Assembly (NCBI GenBank): GCA_032768795.1
Contig: CP136495.1
Coordinates: 2,234,501-2,298,500, forward strand
Source: Tremella fuciformis
Taxonomy: Eukaryota; Basidiomycota; Tremellomycetes; Tremellales; Tremellaceae
Reading direction: 5' to 3'
DNA: 64,000 bases
Position 1 is the stretch's first letter. The number at the start of each line of letters is the position of its first letter. This document shows, in pieces, positions 44,466 to 54,100 of the stretch. The translations under genes were made by a program, and so were the position numbers. Below the pieces are notes generated by a model, which saw only the letters and a program-made list of their open reading frames with translations, was not told the origin of the DNA and did not search any database.

Positions 44466-45581
44466 TTGACGACCGCGATGCCTACCATCGGCGAGTAACT
44501 CGGGGACGCCGATCGCAGTGGCTGGCTCGCTACTACCAACTTTCTGACCACAACCGCTGTTCAACCATTTTCTGGGCGGTTCTCCGACATTTTCGGTTGC
44601 AAAGCGGCTCTACTGGCCAGTTTGTGCATCTTCTTCTTTGCCACCTTGGCAAGCTCCTTGGCACAAAGTCTTGTACAACTCATAGTCTTTCGGGCGTTTG
44701 CCGGCCTCGGCGCTGGCGGAATCACCAGTCTAACCATGATCGTTGGTGAGTTGCATGTGGAGACTAGGCTGACGGAAGTCTCCGATGTTGTGACGTTGAG
44801 AGAGCGTGGCAAGTATCAAGGAATCATGGGTACCACATTTGCGCTGTCTGCATCGGTGGGACCGATCCTCGGAGGTGTCTTCTATCAGATCGGCTGGCGT
44901 TGGTGCTATGTGAGCGGTCCAGGTCTTCAGAAGTTGAAGGCTGAGACTAGTACATCAGCCTTCCCATGACCGCGCTGTCGGCCGAGATCAAACTGGCCAC
45001 ATTTCCCCTGATCCCTATGTTCATCTTCCGCAACGTGACTGTCGCCGCGAGCATGGTCACCACGGCCTTCAACGGTGCGGTCTACTACGCCACTATCTAC
45101 TACCTTCCTCAATACTTCCAAGTTGTTTGAGGCGAAACCCCTCTTCGATCTGGGGTACTGGTCTTACCTCTTACCCTGATGACCACCCTTTGCTCAATCG
45201 CCTCCGGATATGCCGTTGCGTTTACGGGCGATTACAAGTGGAATCTTGTGATTGGTTTTAGCATGTGGACCATGGGCATCGGATTTGCTTCGACGATTGA
45301 CCCGACCACGTCTCTCGCTAGGCTAGTAGGATATCAGCTGTTGATCGGCGTCGGCGCTGGTCAGACGTTCCAGACAAGCCTGCTCGCCATCCAGGCGGGG
45401 TTCGCCCACAAGATATTGCGGCCGCGACTGCTTCTGGTTCATGACGGGGCTGGCGACACTTGTTACATTCTTCTTGGTCAAGCAGTTGCCGTTGCGGCGA
45501 GAGGATGACCAAGCTCGCAAAGCCGAGGCGAGAGACTGGATCAAGCAGAGGAGTGAGGCGCGAGCTGCATATCGCGAGTGA
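44466..45581 (+). pseudogene. DHA2-type MFS drug transporter pseudogene
   Basis: Remains of a 14-helix multidrug carrier. Recognisable pieces: LTTAMPTIG followed by an in-frame TAA (about 44496), WLATTNFLTTTAVQPFSGRF (the family's W-V-x-T-x-Y-L-L-T-x-x-A-x-Q-P-L-x-G-x-x-S), FRAFAGLGAGGITSLTMI, YQGIMGTTFALSASVGPILGG, YYLPQYFQVV then TGA (45128-45130) where the family has Arg, and LIGVGAGQTFQTSLLAIQA. After that two frame changes separate DIAAATAS and FMTGLATLVTFFLVKQLPL before the stop at 45581. The N-terminus including TM1 is missing. The TGA stands where CGA would fit, suggesting C-to-T change at a CpG. Confidence 0.8.
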
Positions 45582-46201
45582 CTGTGTCGTGGAGCGGCCA
45601 GCTCAGTCATGTTTAACTGCTTTGCTATGTGTCTGCGGAATCGTGCCTTGTCCGGCAATGCATCTGCCACCGCTAGCCAGCCGCACGTTTTTCTGGCGCA
45701 AAGCCTTCCCCGGCCAAAGAATAGCGTCCATTCATGTCATCTATTGCCTAACTCAATCCATTATGAAAGACGCTTGCGTTTCATAACGATGTTGCACACC
45801 TCTGGAGCCCTCCCCATCCTAATCCTTTCCTGGGATCTTTGGCGCGGATTGCATGCCATACCCGACTAGTTGAGAAGATTTGCTGATCTCGGCATCCTGA
45901 GGAAGCCCTCTACCTGTACGGTGGTAACACAGTCCGGCTGCGAGGATCGATAGGATAGAGCTGGCTTGTGGACGAGGAGCACTTCCTGTGGTCTGATGTT
46001 CAGGTGGGACATGCTGAGCGGTACTAGCATGGTGATCCGACACTGATGAACTGGTCAATCATGGATCCATAAGGTGAAAGACATAGCCGTCGCTTGGCGA
46101 GCCCCTGATCGTGAAAAGCGGTCGGTTGTGGGTGGCTTTTCTACGGTGCAGTATTTTAGCCCCTCTGAGCCTCAAATCACTACTGTAAGAGTCCCACCAC
46201 G
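45582..46201. other. Intergenic, nothing recognised
   Basis: 620 bases; includes the promoter of the cupin gene. No motif identified. Confidence 0.35.
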
Positions 46202-46662
46202 ATGTCCAAAGCTATACCTTTGATTGAGATCTACCATAATGCCAAGGAGTTCCCACTCGTCCACCTCAAGCCCGGGGCATGGGCCGGTCAGTCTAGCTCT
46301 CAGGGGGCAAGGGTTGAGTCTGACTGGCAGTGGATATGGGCTCGAGCGAGGTCAACGAGAAGCCATACACCGGAGGCATATTCACAAAAGACGACGAGGC
46401 GGTAGATCTCAAGAACGACAGCTTTCCCGGCAACGAGGTTAGCAGTTTGGGGCGGTTGTCAGGCTGACAGTCAGTGGAAGTACATCCTCGAGGGCGAGTG
46501 GCAGTGCGTGACTTTCCCCTCATCGACTGCGAGGACTGCGAGCTCACGCATGGCAGTATCGTGCAGAATGGCGAGCTTCGTATTGCCAGGGCGGGAGACG
46601 TTGGCTTTCTTCCCAAGGGTACGGCCTTTCAGTTGCTCAAGAACCCTTTCAAAGCTTTCTAG
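46202..46662 (+). CDS. Small EutQ-like cupin-domain protein
   Basis: Four short exons. Exon 1 MSKAIPLIEIYHNAKEFPLV...GAWA; a 44-base intron; exon 2 VDMGSSEVNEKPYTGG to SFPGNE; a 37-base intron; WKYILEGEWH across a 53-base intron; then IVQNGELRIARAGDVGFLPKG, the cupin G-(D/E)-x-x-x-x-PxG motif, ending LLKNPFKAF. The arrangement matches fungal proteins related to the cupin part of ethanolamine-utilisation protein EutQ. Role in fungi unknown. A further 3' exon is possible because a donor (GTGAGC) overlaps the stop codon. Confidence 0.68.
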
Positions 46663-46935
46663 TGAGCCTCCCGCTCGTAACACGGCATGAAAGTGACGGT
46701 CCTAGTGTTACCAACCGTGGTTCCAAGCATCCCGCTCAACAGTAGAGTATATGACTAGATGCATTCTGTTTCAGACCCGAAGTTTGAGCCTTCTGTTTGT
46801 ATTGATGAGAGAGAGGATCATGCTGTCAAATTCACATAGGTGGACAGGGCCCTTGAGGCCCGTGCTCGCCACAGTGGCGATGGGGCGGGCTCTGTTCTGT
46901 GCATCGACTACTACTTACAATAGCTGATCGAGGTA

Positions 46936-47647
46936 CAGTGCCCTTCGGGAATTGATGGAACGATTTGATGGTACCTAAACGCGTCGCGTCGACCCCATCT
47001 CCTGGAGCACTGTCCTCTTTGTTTACTTGTTTGTTGCAGCGAGGAGGCCTATGCAGACCATACACACCGCTTGCACTGTTGCCTCATGTCCCAGCAATGC
47101 CGGGCAAGTGCTATTCGCCCTCAAAACGAGCCACAATGGCGGAGGCAGCAAAACACATGCCTCTGAGCAAAGTGGCTGCTCGCTTTGGCTGCTCCAAATC
47201 AACTGTTGCTCGTGCAGTTGCTCGACAAGCCCAGACAGGCCACAGCTTCTCACCACCTCGCTCTGGCCGCCGTCTGACCTTCGACTTCATGGATCGAATC
47301 CGAATTCGACGTCTCATTGATGAGAATCGATGGTTATCGCCTTCCCAGCTCGTGACCCTTCTTGCCAACAACGGTTTCTCAATGGGGCTCACTCAATTTC
47401 GATTGCTGTACAAGAAATTGGGCTTCAATCGACACATTGCCCTTCAGAAACCTTTCCTCACCCCCGAACACATGTCTGAACGTCTTGCCTACGCTGTTTC
47501 TCGCTCCACAGACACTCTCATCGATCACAGGAGGGTCATCTATATCGACGAGGCATCATTTCGGCTCAACATCACCTACAAACGATTTGTGTCGAGGAGA
47601 AAGGGAGAGCGCAAGCGCAAGGACCTGATGGTACCCAAGCTATTGTA
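46936..47647 (+). mobile_element. Truncated Tc1/mariner transposon
   Basis: The left end probably begins at a TA dinucleotide (46934-46935) followed by CAGTGCCCTTCGGG, a Tc1-type terminal sequence. The right half including the right inverted repeat is missing; unrelated sequence starts at about 47648. Confidence 0.6.
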
Positions 47648-47693
47648 CTGTCACGCTGGGGTCGGATGTACGAGGAGTGACCTGGAGGGTTAA
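47097..47693 (+). pseudogene. Tc1/mariner transposase, C-terminally truncated
   Basis: Start at 47097 (MPGKCYSPSKRATM). The N-terminal helix-turn-helix region reads LSKVAARFGCSKSTVARAV, then a second helical region RIRRLIDENRWLSPSQLV. RVIYIDEASFRLN supplies the first catalytic Asp. The frame is open but leaves transposase homology after KDLMVPKLLYCH, before the second Asp and the third acidic residue, so the protein cannot be catalytic. Confidence 0.8.
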
Positions 47694-47862
47694 GGGGGTA
47701 GTCTCTGACTTGTCTGAACGAGAGTGACTGAGGGTACTGAGGTTGTTGGGTTTGAACCAACTGTGTGACTTTGTACAAGGAAGTACAAGATACATCGCTG
47801 AAGAAGAAAAGCAATGTCAAACGAACTACAGGGTTTATATAGTCTACCTAGAGAAAATTACC
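47648..47862. other. LTR-like or unclassified sequence between transposon and subtelomere
   Basis: Begins tgtcacgctggggtcgg, a TGTCA start as in many LTRs, and contains tttatatagtc (about 47833), a TATA-like site. It is cut by the first TTAGGGG-linked repeat. No second copy is in the window, so the LTR idea is untested. Confidence 0.3.
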
Positions 47863-48139
47863 TTAGGGGTTACAGGCAGGTCCTGGGGGGGGGACTTTCT
47901 CGCGCATCGAGATTTTCAGAATTTTTTTTTGGATTCAAAAAGTTCGACAAAAAAGCTATTCGTAAATGTAATGACCTTCCCGATCGGGTAAAAACTGACG
48001 GATTTACGGGCATCCAAAGTTGGCTGGGTATTTGACTTTGGTTGGCTGTGACGCGGTCAGTAATTGGAATATTGAGTTGATTGTCGAAGTAAGTAGCCTA
48101 ATATGGTCCCAAATATAGCTGGGATGACTCTCGCATGCA
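47863..48139 (-). repeat. Subtelomeric element copy a, truncated
   Basis: Starts TTAGGGGTTACAGGCAGG on the plus strand and follows the 2460-bp unit's left end as far as gactctcgcatgca, where the next copy begins. Confidence 0.85.
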
Positions 48140-48820
48140 TTAGGGGTTACAGGGAGGTTTGGGGGGGGGGACTTTCTTGCGCATCGAGTTTTTCGAGAAT
48201 TTCTTTTTGGATTCAAAAAGTTCGACAAAAAAGCTTTTTGTAAATGTAATGACCTTCCCAATCGGGTAAAAACTGACGGGTTTACGGGCATCCGAAGTTG
48301 GCTGGGTATTTGACTTTGGTTGGCTGTGACATGGTCAGTAATCGGAATATTGAGTTGATTGTCAAAGTAAGTACCCTACTATGGTCTCAAATATATGTGG
48401 GTTGACTCTCACATGCATCCCTGACTTCACGTAAAACGGTCCAAGGGGGGACCCTTGGAGCTCATATGGCCCAAGGGGGGACCCTTGGAGTTTGCTGGTT
48501 GTGACTGAAATTATTTTGGTTATGTGAAGGTTGCTACTATACTCTATTTGACGAGCTGATTCTGAATCTCTAACCCATTCCCGGATCAGAGCGAAACTGG
48601 CGGAGTTAATCCCTCCGAAAGTCCAGTACGTCTGCCCAAGGGGGGACCCTTGCAGCTTTTTCCGGTGCTGGATAAATTTATTCTGCAACTCTAATGGCCG
48701 GTACTATACACTATTTGACGAGCTGATTAAGAATCTCTAACCCATTCCCAGATCAGAGCACACCTGGCGGAGTTAATCCCTCCGAAAGTCCAGTACGTCT
48801 GCCCAAGGGGGGACCCTAAC
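48140..48820 (-). repeat. Subtelomeric element copy b, truncated, diverged
   Basis: Starts TTAGGGGTTACAGGGAGG; about 680 bases including four CCAAGGGGGGACCCTTGG-type hairpins, the last one broken at the ggaccct junction to unrelated sequence. Confidence 0.83.
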
Positions 48821-49656
48821 AGTATTCTGCGGTTACTGGGCCCCCCCAGTAACTTTTATTTTGGACCTCCTCTCTTTGGAGCGAGTTACTGGGGTCCATA
48901 CCCGGGTCTACCCCCTGTTACCGGGGGTCTTTCTTGAAGAAGAGACGCAGTTCCCTCCAGCCATGGTCTCGGATTTGAGCTGGGAGCAACATGTGCGGAG
49001 AGATCAGCATTCGTGGAGAGAGAACATGGTCGGATGAAGTGTCTCCCGACTTCCACGAGGCCTCTGAGAAAAGTTACTGGGCCCCCCTTGTCTTTGGAGT
49101 GAGTTACTGGGGTCTGTACCCGGGTCTACCCCCAGTTACCGGGGTCCATTCTTGTAGAAGAGATGCTGCTCTTTCTGCCTCTGCGACTGGATCCGCTGCA
49201 GCCGTCCTGGTTGGGGAGATAGATGCATTCGTGGAAAAGTAGAGGTCCAAAAGGCAGCTTATCCACGAGCATCCTCCAGCTCCCGCTACACAGTCCCACG
49301 AGAGCCCTCCAGCTCCACGGTATCCACAAGCGTCCTCTGGCTCCACGGTACCCACGAGTTCCCTACAGCTCCACGGTCTCCACGAGCGCCCTCCTGCTCC
49401 ACGGTAGCCACCTTATCCACAATGTCCTCCCCTCAATGTCGCCTTGCCTCGGCCTCCTTGGCTGTATGAAGCCGCATAGCACGTCTTGTCCGCTTCGGCT
49501 TGCTCCATCTTGCCCTGGTCACCGCCATGTCCTTGTCTCCTTGTCATAGAGCCCTCCATCTCCAAGCCAACCCTGCTCCTTCATGCCTCATTGGAGGTCT
49601 CATTCCCGGACAGCATTCATAGCAAGCGCTTAGGGCCATCAGGGCGCCTGAGTCAC
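48821..49656. repeat. Subtelomeric segment X1, related to helicase upstream region
   Basis: Begins CCCTAACAGTATTCTGC plus a hairpin (GTTACTGGG / CCCAGTAAC, 48832-48853), like segment X2. Contains a repeated gttactggg block (48832, 49074) and, at 49260-49420, imperfect repeats with CCACGAG and CTCCACGG. Ends where a TTAGGGG repeat begins. No gene supported. Confidence 0.55.
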
Positions 49657-49934
49657 TAGGGGTTAGGGGGTTACAGGCAGGTCCTGGGGGGGGGGGACTT
49701 TCTCGCGCATCGAGATTTTTTGAAATTTTTTTTTGGATTCAAAAAGTTCGACAAAAGAGCTATTCGTAAATGTAATGATCTTCCCGATCGGGTAAAAACT
49801 GACGGATTTACGGGCATCCAAAGTTGGCTGGGTATTTGACTTTGGTTGGCTGTGACGCGGTCAGTAATTGGAATATTGAGTTGATTGTCGAAGTAAGTAG
49901 CCTAATATGGTCCCAAATATAGCTGGGATGACTC
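49657..49934 (-). repeat. Subtelomeric element copy c with interstitial telomere repeat
   Basis: Begins with telomere-type TAGGGGTTAGGGGGTTAC (49657-49674) and is cut after ggatgactc. Confidence 0.85.
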
Positions 49935-50132
49935 TTAGGGGTTACAGGCAGGTCTGGGGGGGGGGACTTTCTTGCGCATCGAGATTTTCGGAATTTTTTT
50001 TTTGGATTCAAAAAGTTCGACAAAAGAGCTATTCGTAAATGTAATGATCTTCCCGATCGGGTAAAAACTGACGGATTTACGGGCATCCAAAGTTGGCTGG
50101 GTATTTGACTTTGGTTGGCTGTGACGCAGTCA
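49935..50132 (-). repeat. Subtelomeric element copy d, truncated
   Basis: About 198 bases, from TTAGGGGTTACAGG to gtgacgcagtca, where copy e starts with GGGTTACAGG. Confidence 0.85.
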
Positions 50133-50606
50133 GGGTTACAGGGAGGTTTGGGGGGGGGGACTTTCTTGCGCATCGAGTTTTTCGAGAATTTCTTTTTGGA
50201 TTCAAAAAGTTCGACAAAAAAGCTTTTTGTAAATGTAATGACCTTCCCAATCGGGTAAAAACTGACGGGTTTACGGGCATCCGAAGTTGGCTGGGTATTT
50301 GACTTTGGTTGGCTGTGACATGGTCAGTAATCGGAATATTGAGTTGATTGTCAAAGTAAGTACCCTACTATGGTCTCAAATATATGTGGGTTGACTCTCA
50401 CATGCATCCCTGACTTCACGTAAAACGGTCCAAGGGGGGACCCTTGGAGCTCATATGGCCCAAGGGGGGACCCTTGGAGTTTGCTGGTTGTGACTGAAAT
50501 TATTTTGGTTATGTGAAGGTTGCTACTATACTCTATTTGACGAGCTGATTCTGAATCTCTAACCCATTCCCGGATCAGAGCGAAACTGGCGGAGTTAATC
50601 CCTAAC
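50133..50606 (-). repeat. Subtelomeric element copy e, truncated
   Basis: Nearly the same sequence as copy b, ending at gttaatccct, then CCCTAACAATATTCTGC begins segment X2. Confidence 0.85.
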
Positions 50607-51128
50607 AATATTCTGCAGTACTTGGACCCCCCCAAGTACTCAGTACTTGGACCCCTCCTTTGGTTTCGTGGGAGTACTTGGACCCCCCCTCCACGAATTC
50701 GTGGGAGTACTTGGACCCCCCATCCTCCAATTCGTGGGAGTACTTGGACCCCCCCTTCACTTTCGTGGGAGTACTTGGACCCCCCTCCACGAATTCGTGG
50801 GAGTCCTTGGACCGGATCCACGAATTTGTGGAGATACCTCGCTCTTTCCACGAAAACATTGGAGTACTCACCACGAAACCGGGGGACTACTTTCCACGAA
50901 ACCGTGGGACTACTTGCCCTTTTCCACGGATTTGCGGGAGTACTTTTGGTTTCCACGAGGGACCTCTGTCCACGAGCCCGTGGATGGTGTGCTTTCCACG
51001 GATTCCGCATCCCCCCACCATACAGATATAACCCCCTAAAACTCGGTCACCTCTTCACCACCTTTCATCTGTTTTTCCACCCTTTGTTTGCTACTGCTGC
51101 ATACCAGATACAACAGTGATCCAGAACA
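50607..51128 (+). promoter_or_regulatory. Segment X2: tandem CCACGAA / GTACTTGGACC array upstream of helicase gene
   Basis: Starts with a hairpin (AGTACTTGG / CCAAGTACT, 50617-50640). Five units of about 45 bases then repeat gtacttggacccccc and cacgaattcgtggga; the palindrome CCACGAATTCGTGG is complete at 50691-50704 and 50787-50800. Decayed ccacga units continue to about 51000. The helicase ATG follows at 51129, so this is its 5' region and possibly its control region. Confidence 0.6.
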
Positions 51129-54100
51129 ATGGACGACTCTCAGCCAGAGACAGACTGTGGAGATGAAATCCAGCTGCTGTCATGTTCTCCCACAGCACAC
51201 GGTGAGTGCATTCTTGGCTCTGCTCTGACTGACACTCAGACCAATCTTTCTATGACATTCCCCTGACCATACCTGAGGGGTTTGAGTCCCTTGGCTATGG
51301 GTATCATTCATTGCTCAAGTACTACACCTGCATGAAATGCAAGCAGGGAGTCAGGGGTGAACACCTTATAGGTCACCTCCTTGATTCTCACAACAAAAAG
51401 GTCGAGGATGAGGTGATCAAGGGGATGCTCTCTGCCTATCCGAGTCACCCTGGCCAGCATCCGGAGATCCCTGCTTTCCCCAATGGATTGCCAATCATAT
51501 CTCTCCCTCTGCTTGCCATCCAGCCCGGCCTGTCCTGCAACCTGTGCAGTTACCACTGCACTGCGACGAGCAGCATCAAGAATCACTTCACCACCAGTCA
51601 CAAAGGTCAACCTTATCACCGCAACCATACCAACACGGCTCTCCAAACGATCTACCACCAAGGCAACAGACAGTTCTTCCCTGTCCAGCCATCGGAAGAT
51701 GCGATCTCTGGGATCACGCCTTACTTGATGTTCCTCCGGTCACTCCCTCCTGTGGACAGATCGTCTATCATCAAGGAGGGGGCAGAACATGAGCAGGCCT
51801 CATGGATGGGAAGGCTTGGATGGTTCAAACATGTGGAAGGACAGGATGCCAAGGAGCTTGTCGGACTTGTGGCCAAACCTGGATCCGATGAGGAGTTGTT
51901 GCACAGGATGAAGAAGATGTGCAGGCAATACCTGATGGACATCGAGGAGAGGATCAAGAAGAACCCAGAGCAGTTGATCCTGCATCTGCTGAACTCTGAG
52001 ACACCCACAGAGTCAGTTCTTATTGCAGAGAGGAGCTGATGTCTCAGAGTCTCACACGAACCCTTCAAGGCTCTTCAGAACCAAGAGACCTTTGACAAAT
52101 ACAGCCTCCACTTCTGCAGGCTGTTCTGCTTCCTGATGAGGAAGGCCTGTGGGCGAGCGCACTCCTACCCCATCCAGGTCTCTGCAGAGCAGGTCAGGCT
52201 CTGTGAAGAAATGATCAAGATCCTGTCATCTGGGGAAGATCAACAGTCATTTGACACCGTGTTCCATGCTCTGGCGTACTCCCTGCTCACGACGTCTTCC
52301 TATCAAGCCATGGTGGATTCACACCTGTACCCGCTGATCTGCTTCAACACCCTCTCCAACCTGAAGCCGGACGGACACTTCAACTCTGTCACCGAGATGA
52401 CGCCCAAGATTGCCATGCTTCAGTGGGCCTTCAAGCTGGTGGTGTTCAAGCAGGTCCAGATGAGAGTGGATGAGGAGATTGTGAGCAGGACCTCTGATCT
52501 TGAGGAGTGAGTGATCGATACCCGAGGACAGGGCTGACGTCAGTCTGATGAAAGAGGAGATCTCCTTGCTCCACAACGGTCACATCTCCCCATTCTCCTG
52601 CCTGCTGTCGATCAAACATCTTGTCAACCACGTGGCCTATCACCAACCTGGTCTCCCCACCGTCTACTGGAGAGACAAGCAGAAGACACAGCTCGTCGTC
52701 AATGGGGAGCTGTTGAAGCTGGACAATCTGAGGAGTGGGGTGCATCAGCTGGAGAAAGAGCTGTCAGAGTACTTTGAGGAGCATCTCCTTCTTGGCCTGC
52801 CCATCCAAAGCTTCAACTATCCGGATCCTGCTCAGGTGGTGGATCACCTCCCAGAGGATGAGGTCGGCTACAACTTTTTGGAGGATGACGCCAACCCATT
52901 CAAGGAGAACAAGTGGACCTTGGTCCGGCAGATCCTAGAGGATGACGTGCTCAGAGGTGTGTTCTTAGGGGTTAGGGGGTGCTGACAGTCCAGACAAGTT
53001 CATCCCATACAGGACAGAAGACACACTGTTCTGGAACCCACACGAGATCAGGACGTACCTCCAGAGATGTTCCGGCTTCATGGACAAGCTCATCTGCCTC
53101 ATCCACCTGACCTATGGTGCACCCGCAAGGAGGACGGAGCTTCTCAGTCACAAGCTCACCAACACCCAAGCCGGACTGAGGAACATCTTCTTCATCAATG
53201 GCAGGATCGTCCTCTTGGGCAGATATCACAAGGGAAGCAACCAGACCTCTCTTGACAAGGTGATCCTCTTGGGGGGTGTAACATCAGGTGCTGACTGCAG
53301 ACACTGCCAAGGTTCCTGCCCTGCTCGCTGACGAGGATGCTCACACTCTACCTGGCGTACGTGAGACCGTTCGAGGTGTTTGGCCTGTCAAAGATCGACG
53401 ACATCCAAGGATCGAGGCTGCACTCTTCGCACCTTTTCACCACCAACGGCAGCATCATGAAGCAAGATCACTTCAGCTCGATGTTGAGCTCTGTGACGCA
53501 TTCTTATCTGGGAGCGAGGATCAACCCGTCCACCTGGAGGCATGCCTCCATCGCCATCTTCAAATCCAGGAGCATCAGGAATCAGCTGGAGCATGGAGAG
53601 GCTGTGCAGGACATCCAAGCAGGTCACACCACCCGGACGGCAGAGGAGCACTATGCCCTGAACAAGGAGGACATCATGTCCATGGGGGAGTCCACCTTCC
53701 TGCTGTTCTTTCAGAGCAGCACGGAATGGCAGAACCTGCTTGGGTATTTCCTCCAAGGACAGGAGGAGGATCAAGCTGTGGCGGGGGTGGAGATGGAGGG
53801 CCTCCTGGCCAGGATCTCTGCCAAGCTGGACCAGATGGACAGGGAGCAGGGGGACAGGCAGGCCATCAGAGGGGACCAAGCACCATCTCAAGCGTCTGAC
53901 AAGATGGGGCAGCTCATCGCAAGACTGGAGAGCAAAGTCGACAGGCTGGGAGCAAAGCTGCACGAGTTCATGGAGATGCCGCCACCGGCACACAACCTTT
54001 CGAGCTCGAGGAGACTGCAACCGCTGGGCCTGTCAAAGACGAGCACAAGCACCGGCACCAGCACCGGTTCCTCGTCCTCCCCCTTGGGACTCAGCCTCAT

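Noticed and set aside
49223..49549. Plus-strand frame in segment X1
   Set aside because: Built from CCACGAG/CTCCACGG repeats; low-complexity translation, no start context or homology.
52012..52047. In-frame TGA in the helicase gene as a disabling mutation
   Set aside because: A 36-base intron with good GT (GTCAGT) and AG ends removes it and keeps the frame, and the total exon length is a multiple of three.
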